Part shown: positions 47,668 through 56,386 of the stretch, in pieces
Layout: each line of letters starts with the position of its first letter
Numbering within the stretch: position 1 is the stretch's first letter
Assembly (NCBI GenBank): GCA_017527905.1
Contig: JAFXPK010000023.1
Coordinates: forward strand, 1-64,000
Direction: 5' to 3'
DNA length: 64,000 nucleotides
Source of the DNA: Paludibacteraceae bacterium
Lineage (GTDB): Bacteria > Bacteroidota > Bacteroidia > Bacteroidales > Paludibacteraceae
The notes under the pieces: model-generated
Database searches by the model: none
Seen by the model: only the letters and a program-made list of their open reading frames with translations
What the model was told of the DNA's origin: nothing
Translations under genes and position numbers: made by a program

Positions 47668-48480
47668 TCACAAAATGCATTGGAAAGTGAACATGTCAGG
47701 GAAAGCAGAAGCGGCGTCCACCTCACGCTTGAAGAAGCCGAAGACGGAAGAGCCAGAGCCAGACATGGAAGCATACAGTGCATCCTGCTCATACATCCAA
47801 TCCTTGATCATCTTCACCGTCGGATGAGCATCAAACACGCTCGCCTCGAAATCATTCACGATATTATACTTCCACTCTGAAATCGGTTTCTGTACCATTT
47901 CAGAAAGAGGCAAGACCGTTTTTTTAGGGGAGACTTTCGAGTAAGCCTCCTTTGTGGAGACAAAATCGTCAGGTTTCACCAAGAGGAAAGGCACCCCCTC
48001 CAAGGAAAATTCGATAGGCTGCAACTCATCCCCTATACCCGTCACGTAAGCCGGTTTATTCTGGATGAAAAAGGGGCAATCTGCGCCCACCTTCGCGGCG
48101 ACGGACTCCATCCGAGGGACGTCCATGCCCAAATGGAACATATCATTGAACAACTTGATGGCAAAAGAAGCGTCCGAAGAGCCACCGCCAAGCCCCGCAC
48201 CGGAAGGGATCACCTTCTCAAGATAAATCTTCACAGGAGGAAGGTCATATTCTTCCTTCAGCAAGCGGTATGCCTTCATGACAGAATTGTCGGACACATC
48301 CCCATCCAACGGGAGTCCACCCACCTGTATTTCTGTTTGCCCGTCCTCAGCCACGACGACCTCCAGGACATCCTTCAGCGGTATTGGATAGAAAACGCTC
48401 TCAATATCATGGTATCCATTTTTCCTCACGCCGGTAATATTCAGGCCGACGTTAATCTTAGCATTAGGGAAGACTATCAT
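47668..48480 (-). CDS. ispE: 4-diphosphocytidyl-2-C-methyl-D-erythritol kinase
   Basis: GHMP kinase of the MEP isoprenoid pathway. The N-terminal FPNAKINVGLNI holds the catalytic Lys/Asn, and the P-loop is IPSGAGLGGGSSDASFA, followed by a late MSGSGSSVFGFF glycine loop. The start was taken at the second Met (MIVFPNAK), as the extra Met is not expected from the family. A TAnnTTTG-like element (TATTTTTG, 48504-48511 minus strand) lies just upstream. Convergent with glmM. Confidence 0.95.
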   Translation of the reverse strand: MIVFPNAKINVGLNITGVRKNGYHDIESVFYPIPLKDVLEVVVAEDGQTEIQVGGLPLDGDVSDNSVMKAYRLLKEEYDLPPVKIYLEKVIPSGAGLGGGSSDASFAIKLFNDMFHLGMDVPRMESVAAKVGADCPFFIQNKPAYVTGIGDELQPIEFSLEGVPFLLVKPDDFVSTKEAYSKVSPKKTVLPLSEMVQKPISEWKYNIVNDFEASVFDAHPTVKMIKDWMYEQDALYASMSGSGSSVFGFFKREVDAASAFPDMFTFQCIL

Positions 48481-48483
48481 CAC

Positions 48484-48795
48484 TCTAAGTTTTTTTCACA
48501 ACGCAAAAATAACAAAAAAATCCGCACGAAGGACGAAAGACAGCGACAGAATTCCCTCCCAATTGTCAGTCAACAAGTTAGAGGTAATAAAAAAGCACCA
48601 AACCAATACAATATCAATAAATCAGCAAACATAAAACAATAAATAAAAATAAAAAGAAAAAAGTTACACCTTAGGAAGAAATAAGTATTACAAAAATTTG
48701 AATCTAAGAAGATAATTTTTATCTTTGAAGAAGATATGTGAAGAAAGAGATTTGATGAATTAGTGATTTGATGAAAAGGAAAAAGGAGAAAAAAA
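48484..48795. other. A/T-rich divergent promoter gap
   Basis: About 310 bases between ispE and the Usp-fusion gene. It contains the ispE -7 candidate at 48504-48511 and a clear promoter for the right-hand gene at 48697-48727. No gene is seen; frames here are low in complexity (poly-A). Confidence 0.7.
48697..48727 (+). promoter_or_regulatory. Bacteroidota-type promoter of the Usp-fusion gene
   Basis: TTTG at 48697-48700, exactly 19 bases, then TATCTTTG at 48720-48727: both boxes match the Bacteroidota sigma-ABfr consensus. Start codon at 48796. Confidence 0.75.
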
Positions 48796-49896
48796 ATGGA
48801 AGATAATTTGGTGACATTGGCGATACACACCTACGAGAAAGCCCAGGCGTTAAAGTCTGTGTTGGAGGTGCATGGAATTGACGCATACATACATAGCGTC
48901 AACCAGTTCCTGCCAGTTGGTGTAAGGGTTCGCATCAAGGAGAGCGACCTGCCGAAAGCGTTAGGCATCATTGAAGAGATGAATAACAAAGACGGATTGA
49001 ACAAGGCTTTGGAAGAGATGAACAAGAAGCCGATGGTGCTGCTTCCTATAGACTTCTCCGATTATTCATTGAAAGCGTGCGAGTTTGCATTCCCGTTGGC
49101 GGCGACACTGGATGCGGAGGTGGTATTATTCCACGCCTATCTTCCCCCATCGTTCTCCACCATGCCAATAGGGGACGTGATCAACCACGAAGGGAGGACG
49201 GAAGAGACTGCCCTCGAACTGTTAGAAAGCGTAAAGAAGAACATGATCGAGCTAGAGTCCAAGATTGAGGGATATATATCCGAGGGCAAATGGCCACGCA
49301 CGAAGTACCGTCACGTACTCCACGAAGGCGTACCCGAGGACCAGATTCTAGGCTATGCGGAAAGGCACAATCCAAGGGTTATCATAATGGGGACGAGAGG
49401 ATGCGACAAGAAAGACATGGACTTCATCGGAAGCGTGACGGCGGAAATCATCGAGCGTTCACACGTGCCGGTGTTCACCATACCGGAAAACATCAACCTC
49501 AACGGGTTTGAGGACATCAAAACGGTGGCATTCTCCACGACCTTCGACGACAAGGACCTGATCGCCTTCGACAAGATGATGTCGTTGCTGAAACCCAACA
49601 ACGTGAGCGTCCATTTCATACACTTCGAGAACAAGGACGACAGATGGGCGGAGATTAAACTGAGCGGCATCAAGGCATACTTCCAACAGAATTACCCGGA
49701 CAACAAGTTCGAATACAGTTTGGTTCCAGGAACCGACATTCTGTCCGCTTACGACGAGTTCATTCACAACAACAATATCGACGCCATAGCCCTGACAACG
49801 CACAGAAGGAATCTGATTTCCAGACTATTTAACCCAAGCATGGCGAGGAAAATGATATTCCATACGGACACACCGATGTTCGTGTTCCATGCATAA
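48796..49896 (+). CDS. DUF2007 domain fused to tandem universal stress protein domains
   Basis: A 366-residue cytoplasmic protein. Residues 1 to about 62 resemble DUF2007 (EKAQALKSVLEVHGIDAYIHS, KESDLPKALGIIEEM), a small ferredoxin-like module. Two UspA domains follow: about 78-235, opening MVLLPIDFSDYSLKACEFA and with the nucleotide-type GTRGCDKKDMDFIGSVTAEIIE, and a degenerate second one from about 245 to 366. UspA proteins bind ATP or AMP and respond to stress; the function of this fusion is unknown. It has its own strong promoter. Confidence 0.85.
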   Translation: MEDNLVTLAIHTYEKAQALKSVLEVHGIDAYIHSVNQFLPVGVRVRIKESDLPKALGIIEEMNNKDGLNKALEEMNKKPMVLLPIDFSDYSLKACEFAFPLAATLDAEVVLFHAYLPPSFSTMPIGDVINHEGRTEETALELLESVKKNMIELESKIEGYISEGKWPRTKYRHVLHEGVPEDQILGYAERHNPRVIIMGTRGCDKKDMDFIGSVTAEIIERSHVPVFTIPENINLNGFEDIKTVAFSTTFDDKDLIAFDKMMSLLKPNNVSVHFIHFENKDDRWAEIKLSGIKAYFQQNYPDNKFEYSLVPGTDILSAYDEFIHNNNIDAIALTTHRRNLISRLFNPSMARKMIFHTDTPMFVFHA

Positions 49897-49982
49897 GACG
49901 TTGGAAGAAAAGAGATGATGTGACAGAGAGTAGAAAAAGATTGGATGATTAGAGGTTGAATATTAGCAAGAGTAGATTCAAG

Positions 49983-50945
49983 ATGAAGAGATTATACAAA
50001 ATCGGAGGAATAGCCGCGGCGACAATTTTTTCCCTTTGCGAATGCGCGGCGGATAACACGCCACGGATCGGGGGAACACCCAACCACCAGGTCCATTACC
50101 AGGCACCGACCATACCGGACGGGATCAGTTTCTGCGGCGAACGGATAGACTTATCGAATTATTACCTCCGGGAAAGGTTTGACAGGGAATTGTTGAGTTT
50201 CTCCTACTGGCACTCGCAAGTGTTCCTATTCATCAAACGGGCGAACAAATTTTTCCCCATCATCGAACCCATCCTGAAAGCGAACGGGGTGCCGGATGAC
50301 TTCAAATACCTAGCCCTCATCGAAAGCAATTTGGACCAGAGGGCGCAGTCACCCGCAAAAGCGGTCGGAATATGGCAAATCCTACCGGGCACAGGGAAAG
50401 ACGCGGGATTGGTCATCAACGATGACGTGGATGAGAGATACAACGTGGAAAAGGCCACAAAGGTGGCTTGCTCAATGCTGAAGCACACGCACGACGCGGC
50501 CGGAAGTTGGACACTAGCCGCTGCGGCATACAACACCGGACACGCGCGCGTCATGCGACAGATTGACACACAACAAACGAACAATTACTTCGACATGTTG
50601 TTCAGCGAAGAGACAAACAGATATGTCTTTCGAATTATCATGGCAAAGTACCTCATGGAAGACCCCCAAAGGATGGGGTTCTATCTGACGAAGGAGGACC
50701 TGTACTACCCTGTCGAATCAGACGTCGTAAGGGTAGACACCACGATAAACAACCTGACGGATTTCGCCAAGGAGAGGGGCATCAACTACCAACTGCTCAA
50801 AGACGCGAATCCATGGCTCAGGAGCAACAAGTTGCCGAACAAGGAAGGAAAGGAATTTTTCATAAAAATACCAAGGAAAGAGGCATTGAAATTCAACCCC
50901 GAAAAAGGGAAAGTACATCAAGCGAATTGGGTTACCAACCCATAG
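49983..50945 (+). CDS. Lytic transglycosylase (SLT/MltD-like)
   Basis: Cleaves the glycan strands of peptidoglycan to 1,6-anhydro ends. The start was placed at MKRLYK (49983), giving an exported N-terminus (about 1-22). The SLT domain spans about 95-215 with catalytic Glu114 in YLALIESNLDQRAQSPA, then AVGIWQILPGTG and AAAAYNTG. The C-terminal stretch (LTDFAKERGINYQLLKDANPWL, FFIKIP) resembles a single degenerate LysM. No clear lipobox is present. The next gene is 20 bases downstream. Confidence 0.9.
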   Translation: MKRLYKIGGIAAATIFSLCECAADNTPRIGGTPNHQVHYQAPTIPDGISFCGERIDLSNYYLRERFDRELLSFSYWHSQVFLFIKRANKFFPIIEPILKANGVPDDFKYLALIESNLDQRAQSPAKAVGIWQILPGTGKDAGLVINDDVDERYNVEKATKVACSMLKHTHDAAGSWTLAAAAYNTGHARVMRQIDTQQTNNYFDMLFSEETNRYVFRIIMAKYLMEDPQRMGFYLTKEDLYYPVESDVVRVDTTINNLTDFAKERGINYQLLKDANPWLRSNKLPNKEGKEFFIKIPRKEALKFNPEKGKVHQANWVTNP

Positions 50946-50965
50946 TATAAACGGATTTAAGAACA

Positions 50966-51454
50966 ATGATTATGGAAAGAGTGATTAAACATATATTATG
51001 TCTCTTATTCGCCGTCTGCTCTATCGGCGCGGCGAACGCACAATCTATTGCGTTCAAATCCTTCAGGCAGACCGATGGCGTCGTCACGCAACAATCCAAG
51101 GGATTATACGTTTGGGGAGCATGGGAACAGAGTTCCACCGTCATCGTCCTCGACATGAGCAACAATTACATCGTCACGGACGACAAACTGAACAAGAAAG
51201 TCACCATATTCGAGATATTCGACAAACCCCAGAAATGGATTGTCAAAAAGGATTATAAGTACCTCAATTACGAATGCATGAACAAAAAGACGTTGGAGAA
51301 ATACTACATCAAGCTCTACGAATACGATTCGGGGGAATTCCGCGTCACCGTCATGTCACCAAAGAAATCGACGCGCTACTCCGTCGTCTTCCTGAAAGAC
51401 TACGAGATGGACGGCGAGCTTGAGGCTAAAGTGAAGAAGGCATTCGAGAAATAA
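50966..51454 (+). CDS. Small exported protein of unknown function
   Basis: A 162-residue protein with a signal peptide (about 1-26, ending ANAQS). The mature part is beta-rich and charged (KGLYVWGAWEQSSTVIVLDMS, TIFEIFDKPQKWIVKKDYKYL). No family recognised. It is 20 bases after the lytic transglycosylase, so co-transcription and an envelope role are likely, but no more can be said. It ends at a bidirectional terminator. Confidence 0.75.
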   Translation: MIMERVIKHILCLLFAVCSIGAANAQSIAFKSFRQTDGVVTQQSKGLYVWGAWEQSSTVIVLDMSNNYIVTDDKLNKKVTIFEIFDKPQKWIVKKDYKYLNYECMNKKTLEKYYIKLYEYDSGEFRVTVMSPKKSTRYSVVFLKDYEMDGELEAKVKKAFEK

Positions 51455-51474
51455 AGAGTTACACGAAACGACGG

Positions 51475-51508
51475 AAAAAGCGGCATGGGACTACCCACGC
51501 CGCTTTTT
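51475..51508. terminator. Bidirectional terminator
   Basis: A perfect 10-bp stem, AAAAAGCGGC with GCCGCTTTTT, loop of 14 bases, between convergent genes. Confidence 0.85.
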
Positions 51509-51537
51509 CATATCATCAAACGGAAGGAGGAGATCTT

Positions 51538-51933
51538 TTAGTTCTCCGCCATAGCCAAACCTATCGTTCTACCTTGGACAAGCGTATCCGTCCATACATA
51601 ATCATGGGAAGTGCTAATCACCCTGCAACAACGGATATGGGTATAACCCGCCTTGCGCACATCGTGCAGGAACGTCCTCGCGAGATTGTCCTGGAAATGT
51701 TCCTCACCCCTACGGGAAGAACACCCCACATACATCGTGTCGCCCACGACTGTGGAAACATCCAAATAATTCACAGCAGCCATATTCTGCACGAAATTGC
51801 GTTCATCCGCCAATTTCTCCTCCGGAGTCATCTCCGAATAGGACTTCGCGACTGGAGTTTGTTCCTTTACTGTAACATAGGCACAGGAGGAAAATAGGGC
51901 TATCATGCCCATTACTACAATTGGATTTTTCAT
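51538..51933 (-). CDS. Small lipoprotein of unknown function
   Basis: A 131-residue lipoprotein when started at the Met before KNPIVVM; lipobox LFSSC at about residues 14-18. The mature chain has a helical EKLADERNFVQNMAAV segment and a CSSRRGEEHFQ region with later paired cysteines (IRCCRV). No named family recognised. A TAnnTTTG element (TAATTTTG, 51965-51972, minus strand) lies 31 bases upstream, and a bidirectional terminator downstream, so it is monocistronic. Confidence 0.75.
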   Translation of the reverse strand: MKNPIVVMGMIALFSSCAYVTVKEQTPVAKSYSEMTPEEKLADERNFVQNMAAVNYLDVSTVVGDTMYVGCSSRRGEEHFQDNLARTFLHDVRKAGYTHIRCCRVISTSHDYVWTDTLVQGRTIGLAMAEN

Positions 51934-52100
51934 CACGGACATAATTACAAATTACTTTATTGCACAAAATTAAGAAAAATACTTAATACCAAGCAATAGA
52001 AGTGGAAACAAGAAACAATATACTTTAACTAAACAACTTATTATTACAAAATAAGGGAGACGAATAATCGCCCCCCTTAAATTTTTCTAACTGCAGATAA

Positions 52101-52340
52101 TTACTGAGCAACAGCAGCAGCGACAGCAGTAGCGGCTGAATCTACAACAGCAGCAGCAGAATCTACAACAGCAGCAGCAGAATCTACAACAGCAGTAGCT
52201 GTAGAATCTACAACAGCGACAGCGCTATCAACTACCTCAGCAGCATCTTGAGCTGCATCTTGAGTTTTAGCTACAGGCTCGTTGCAAGAAGCAAATGCGA
52301 ATGCAGCTGCAACAGCGGAAAATAAAACTACTTTTTTCAT
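52101..52340 (-). CDS. Heptad-repeat mini-lipoprotein
   Basis: A 79-residue lipoprotein: signal with lipobox AFASC (Cys19), a short tether, then about 45 residues made almost only of Ala, Val, Asp, Ser and Thr, in repeats of DSAAAVV with one eight-residue unit. The DNA shows matching 21-base tandem repeats (52140-52200). Spacing of Val and Ala suggests a continuous amphipathic helix, perhaps an oligomeric coiled coil comparable in outline to Lpp, but with no basic C-terminal residue for peptidoglycan linkage. A TAACTTTG element (52417-52424 minus strand) lies upstream. The function is unknown. Confidence 0.8.
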   Translation of the reverse strand: MKKVVLFSAVAAAFAFASCNEPVAKTQDAAQDAAEVVDSAVAVVDSTATAVVDSAAAVVDSAAAVVDSAATAVAAAVAQ

Positions 52341-52904
52341 TTTTTTATTATTAAAAATTAAACAACGTTTACTCGATAATTCTTTTTTTGTCTTTTGTCC
52401 TATTCCTAAAACACCGCAAAGTTATATATTTTTTTTTACAACAATCCAATAAGCATGTATTTTTTTTCTCAGACAAAAAAAAATGTTAAAAAAACGGGCA
52501 AGTATCACATTCTCAACTTCTTCGAAAAAGAGGGACGATAACAATAAAGTGCGTTTTTCTCCCCAAAAGTCATCATTACGCCTCACTTCAGGAGTTTTCA
52601 GGGACATTTTCGTGAACATGAACGACCTAAAAAGCCATTTCAGTCCACAGTTTCCCCCTCCAATAGAAAAAGGGTTGCATGAGATGAAGGGAGGTTCACT
52701 ATTTAATATTATCTTCGCGTCATGTGACAAATCAAGGTGAATTCCGTAAATTCACCATATTATTATATTAACAAAAAAGGTTTGTGACACTTCTCGGCGC
52801 TTTTTGACCCATTCCCGGCATCATGCAGCTTGTCAGATGGACGCTGCCCTCCCGGAACGGCCCCCCCGAGACCGACTCACAGAGACCATCTTCAGAAAAA
52901 AAGA
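52341..52904. other. Divergent gap between mini-lipoprotein and barrel genes
   Basis: About 560 bases. It holds the minus-strand -7 element at 52417-52424 and an inverted repeat GGTGAAT...ATTCACC at 52736-52756, which may be an operator or weak terminator. An 85-codon frame at 52483-52740 lacks signals of a real gene. Confidence 0.6.
52736..52756. promoter_or_regulatory. Inverted repeat, possible operator
   Basis: GGTGAATT and AATTCACC face each other around a short spacer, about 150 bases before the barrel gene. The surrounding sequence is A/T-rich. Its function is not established. Confidence 0.35.
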
Positions 52905-53867
52905 ATGAGAACGAGAACCATAATACTTGGCTTACTATTAGGAGCATTCGTCAACAACAGTTTCGCGCAAACAGCCGAAGGGGACTCCACCCAGACGATC
53001 AGTGCGCAACAACAGACAGACTCCATCCATAACGAGGAGGCCGCTCCCCTACCCCAAACCCCAACCACCCCTGCCACATCACTCCCCGACCAGGCATCAG
53101 CCACAATCGGGCAAGAGAGCCAGAATGCCACGGAAGACACAACAAAAAGTTCGGGAGACAACTCGCCCCACTATCTGCTCATCTTCGAAAAGGCCTATTA
53201 TAAATTAAAGGAGAGCAAATTCGCGGAGTTCATCGGGGAAAACCATTGGGGCGCATTCGGAGGATTCGGCCCCGCCAACGTACACTTCGACAAATATGAT
53301 CTTTACCAACACGCCGTGTGCAACGTGCGCCTCGGCATCATAGCGGACCACGACATGGACATGATCAAGAAGGATCTTTTCGTGGAAACGGGCATAGAAC
53401 TGCAGCGGAAAGGGTATCAACGTTTCTTCGACGAACATGCGGACTCGCTCCACGTAAGTTACATGGAGAAAACCAACCTATATTACTTGGTCATTCCGAC
53501 CACCGTCAGTCACCGTTTCTTTTTCAGAGGATTCGAGTTCACACCAATGCTCGGTCCGTACTACGCCATCGCCCTGGGCGGAAGATTCAGGAACAAACGA
53601 GAGACGCACGACGGAGGACAATATATCATGCAGACAAAGAAATATTCCATGTTCGGAGACAAGACCGGCACGGACAGGCTCTACGACACACGCAGGTTCG
53701 ACTTCGGGCTACGCATAGCGGTCGGCATACAATACTTCGAGAACATGCGAAGTTCCATGGGATACGATTGGGGGTTCATAGACATCATAAAGTCAGACTT
53801 CCGTGGGGATAAATACAAAAGCACGAACGGAGTATTTTATCTTTCCCACACCTACTTCTTCCATTAA
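52905..53867 (+). CDS. Outer-membrane beta-barrel protein of unknown function
   Basis: A 320-residue exported protein. The start was set at the Met of MRTRTIILG (52905) because it gives a clean signal peptide ending NNSFAQ; the upstream extension is Pro-rich and unlikely. A Thr/Pro/Gln linker (about 25-85) leads to a beta-barrel-like region with alternating strands (GFGPANVHFDKYDLY, FFRGFEFTPMLGPYY), ending with aromatic YLSHTYFFH as expected for outer-membrane insertion. It resembles PorT-type small barrels in outline. The GH9 gene follows after 63 bases. Confidence 0.75.
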   Translation: MRTRTIILGLLLGAFVNNSFAQTAEGDSTQTISAQQQTDSIHNEEAAPLPQTPTTPATSLPDQASATIGQESQNATEDTTKSSGDNSPHYLLIFEKAYYKLKESKFAEFIGENHWGAFGGFGPANVHFDKYDLYQHAVCNVRLGIIADHDMDMIKKDLFVETGIELQRKGYQRFFDEHADSLHVSYMEKTNLYYLVIPTTVSHRFFFRGFEFTPMLGPYYAIALGGRFRNKRETHDGGQYIMQTKKYSMFGDKTGTDRLYDTRRFDFGLRIAVGIQYFENMRSSMGYDWGFIDIIKSDFRGDKYKSTNGVFYLSHTYFFH

Positions 53868-53930
53868 GGTCCGCCCCGAGCTGAAAACAGATATTTAAAG
53901 TATAAATGTATAACATATAATCTTAGAAGT

Positions 53931-55640
53931 ATGAAAAGTTTTATAAAAGGAATAGCGGTTCTACTATTGGCTTCATCCACGGCAAACGAGATTCACTCAC
54001 AGAAGTTCGTTCGGGTGAACCAGATAGGATATCTGACCAACGCACCCAAGTACGCCCAGATAGGAGGATTGAACGCATACAGGTTCGAACTCAAAGACGC
54101 GAAGACGGAGGAGACCGTATTCAAAGGAGGATTACCAGAGGGGAAGCGATGGAACCAATCGAGGGAAGTGACACAATTCGCCGACTTCTCCGCATTCCAG
54201 AAACCCGGCAAATACTTCGTGGAAGTAAACGGAGAGCGTTCCCATCCATTTACAATAGGGAACAGATCAGTTTTCATCGAGCTATCCAAATGGACGATCA
54301 AGGCATTTTATCTCTGGCGATCCTCCATCGCCATCGAGCCGCAATACGCCACATTCAAGGGCATTAATTTCGCGAGGGAGATGGGGCACCCCGACGAAGA
54401 GGTATTCATCCACAGTTCCGCAAGCGGGGAAACGAGGAAAACAGAATCGACCATCTCATCCCCTAAAGGCTGGTACGACGCGGGCGACTACAACAAGTAT
54501 GTGGTCAATGCGGGAATCACGCTCCACCAACTCTTCCTCGCATACGATATGTTCCCGACCTTTTTCCAACGTCTGAACACGAACATACCCGAAAGCAACA
54601 ACGCGCTACCCGACCTGTTGGACGAGATCAAATGGGAGACGGACTGGTTATTCACCATGCAGGACCCCAACGACGGAGGCGTATACCACAAACTTACGAC
54701 CAAGAAGTTCTGCGACATTTTCGTCAGCCCCGTCAACGACAAGCAAGACCGTTTCGTGGTGACGAAATCCACATCCGCCGCCCTGAACTTCGCCGCCGTG
54801 ATGTCCATCACCGCACGGGTGTTCAAAACATGGGACGAGCCCTACGCCAAAGCGGCACTCGACGCAGCCCGTAAGGCATGGGACTGGGCGGAAAAAAATC
54901 CGGAAATACACTACTTCAATCCGTCAGACATCAAAACCGGCATCTACGGCGACAACAACTTCTCGGACGAATTCTTTTGGGCCGCCGCAGAATTACTCAT
55001 CACCACAGGGGAGAAGAAGTATTACGACAAGATGGATTTCTTCCGTCAGTTCGATACACCGCGTTGGAACGCCTGCAACTCGCTCGCCCTCATGTCTTTG
55101 GTATGGCATCTGGACGAGTTGCCGAGCTTCGTGGACACACCGCTCATCCACAGGAAATTCTTCACATTGGCGGAACTCCTCTATAACGGATACAAATACT
55201 CTCCAGGACGTCTTTCGCTCAAAGCATTCAATTGGGGCTGCAACGGAGAGATAGCCATCAACGGAGCCATCCTCGGCATGGCGCACGTCATCTCGCAAGA
55301 CCCGAAATACAGGGACGCGATGTTCGGTCAGTTCGACTACCTCTTAGGCATGAACCCGACCGACTACTGCTTCATCTCAGGCTTCGGCTCCAGATACCCT
55401 AAGCACATCCACGACAGACGTTCCTTCAGCGACGGCATCGAGGAGCCCCTGCCCGGATACCTATGCGGAGGAGCCAACCCCAACCAGACATCCGACTGCG
55501 GCAGGAGCAACTATCCATCCATAGCGCCAGCCAGATGTTACCTTGACGAAGACTGCAGCTACTCCACCAACGAGATAGCCATCAACTGGAACGCACCACT
55601 CGTGCTTCTGACCACCATGATCATGAATACATTCGAATAA
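53931..55640 (+). CDS. Glycoside hydrolase family 9 (cellulase-type)
   Basis: A 569-residue exported enzyme: signal about 1-24, an N-terminal Ig-like CelD_N domain (about 26-110), then the alpha/alpha-barrel. The catalytic Asp pair lies at D183 and D186 in GWYDAGDYNKY; the catalytic acid is Glu548 in NEIAINWNA; a His/Arg substrate motif HIHDRR lies late in the chain. GH9 enzymes hydrolyse beta-1,4-glucans with inversion. No carbohydrate-binding module and no T9SS sorting domain are present, so it would remain periplasmic or be released. The spoU gene is 8 bases downstream. Confidence 0.93.
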   Translation: MKSFIKGIAVLLLASSTANEIHSQKFVRVNQIGYLTNAPKYAQIGGLNAYRFELKDAKTEETVFKGGLPEGKRWNQSREVTQFADFSAFQKPGKYFVEVNGERSHPFTIGNRSVFIELSKWTIKAFYLWRSSIAIEPQYATFKGINFAREMGHPDEEVFIHSSASGETRKTESTISSPKGWYDAGDYNKYVVNAGITLHQLFLAYDMFPTFFQRLNTNIPESNNALPDLLDEIKWETDWLFTMQDPNDGGVYHKLTTKKFCDIFVSPVNDKQDRFVVTKSTSAALNFAAVMSITARVFKTWDEPYAKAALDAARKAWDWAEKNPEIHYFNPSDIKTGIYGDNNFSDEFFWAAAELLITTGEKKYYDKMDFFRQFDTPRWNACNSLALMSLVWHLDELPSFVDTPLIHRKFFTLAELLYNGYKYSPGRLSLKAFNWGCNGEIAINGAILGMAHVISQDPKYRDAMFGQFDYLLGMNPTDYCFISGFGSRYPKHIHDRRSFSDGIEEPLPGYLCGGANPNQTSDCGRSNYPSIAPARCYLDEDCSYSTNEIAINWNAPLVLLTTMIMNTFE

Positions 55641-55648
55641 AAAGAGAC

Positions 55649-56188
55649 ATGAGAAAACTTGAGATAACGGAACTGAACAGAATCACCACGGAGGAATTCA
55701 AGAAAGCGACGAAAATCCCCCTTGTGGTCGTGCTAGACAACGTGAGGAGCCTACACAACGTGGGGTCGGTATTCAGAACATCCGACGCATTCCTCGTGGA
55801 GAGGATATGCCTCTGCGGCATCACCTCCACCCCGCCCCAGCCAGAAATCCACAAGACTGCATTAGGCGCTGAATTCTCCGTAGAATGGCAATACTACGAG
55901 CAAACCCAAGAAGCCGTGAAGGAATATAAGGAGAAGGGATACCATATCTTCTCCATTGAACAAGTCGAAAACAGTATCAAACTGCCAGATCTGCAACTTG
56001 AGCCAGACGGCAAATACGTGGTGATCCTCGGCAACGAGGTGAAGGGTGTACAGCAGGAAATCGTTGATATGTCGGACGAAAGCATCGAGATCCCACAGTT
56101 CGGCACCAAGCACTCCCTGAACGTCTCCGTCACCTCCGGCATCATCATTTGGAGCTTCTTCGAAAAAATGCGAAAAAATTTCCTTTAA
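55649..56188 (+). CDS. SpoU/TrmH-family RNA 2'-O-methyltransferase
   Basis: A 179-residue SPOUT methyltransferase. Motif 1 is VLDNVRSLHNVGSVFRTSDAF, motif 2 ILGNEVKGV, and motif 3 IPQFGTKHSLNVSVTSGI, which forms the SAM-binding trefoil knot. It lacks the extra N-terminal domain of RlmB, so the target (tRNA or rRNA) is uncertain. It starts 8 bases after the GH9 gene and is 74 bases before a tRNA-Arg on the same strand. Confidence 0.92.
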   Translation: MRKLEITELNRITTEEFKKATKIPLVVVLDNVRSLHNVGSVFRTSDAFLVERICLCGITSTPPQPEIHKTALGAEFSVEWQYYEQTQEAVKEYKEKGYHIFSIEQVENSIKLPDLQLEPDGKYVVILGNEVKGVQQEIVDMSDESIEIPQFGTKHSLNVSVTSGIIIWSFFEKMRKNFL

Positions 56189-56262
56189 AACGCTTGCACT
56201 TTCGGAAATAAGCATTACCTTTGCACCGCATTTGAGAAACAATGGAGCTCATGCAGGGGAAT

Positions 56263-56336
56263 GGCCCCGTAGCTCAACTGTATAGAGCATTTGACTACGG
56301 ATCAAAAGGTTGTGGGTTAGAATCCCGCCGGGGTCA
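56263..56336 (+). tRNA. tRNA-Arg(ACG) with swapped 19-56 pair
   Basis: Acceptor GGCCCCG with CGGGGTC (one G-U). D arm GCTC-AACTGTATA-GAGC. Anticodon arm TTTGA-CTACGGA-TCAAA, anticodon ACG (would become ICG to read CGT/CGC/CGA). T arm GTGGG-TTAGAAT-CCCGC. Position 19 is T instead of G and position 56 is A instead of C, so the tertiary pair is preserved as U-A. CCA is not encoded (CTA follows). Confidence 0.93.
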
Positions 56337-56340
56337 CTAA

Positions 56341-56386
56341 AAACTGAAAATCAAGCGATTATGTTTGGTTTTCAGTTTTTTTTCAA
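56341..56386 (+). terminator. tRNA-Arg(ACG) terminator
   Basis: A 10-bp stem, AAACTGAAAA with TTTTCAGTTT, then TTTTTTTC. Confidence 0.85.

Noticed and set aside
52483..52740. An 85-codon frame in the gap before the barrel gene
   Set aside because: No signal peptide, no family features, A/T-rich and overlapping opposite-strand frames of similar length; likely chance.
56263..56336. tRNA pseudogene
   Set aside because: All four stems pair and the two unusual loop bases compensate each other; a terminator follows.
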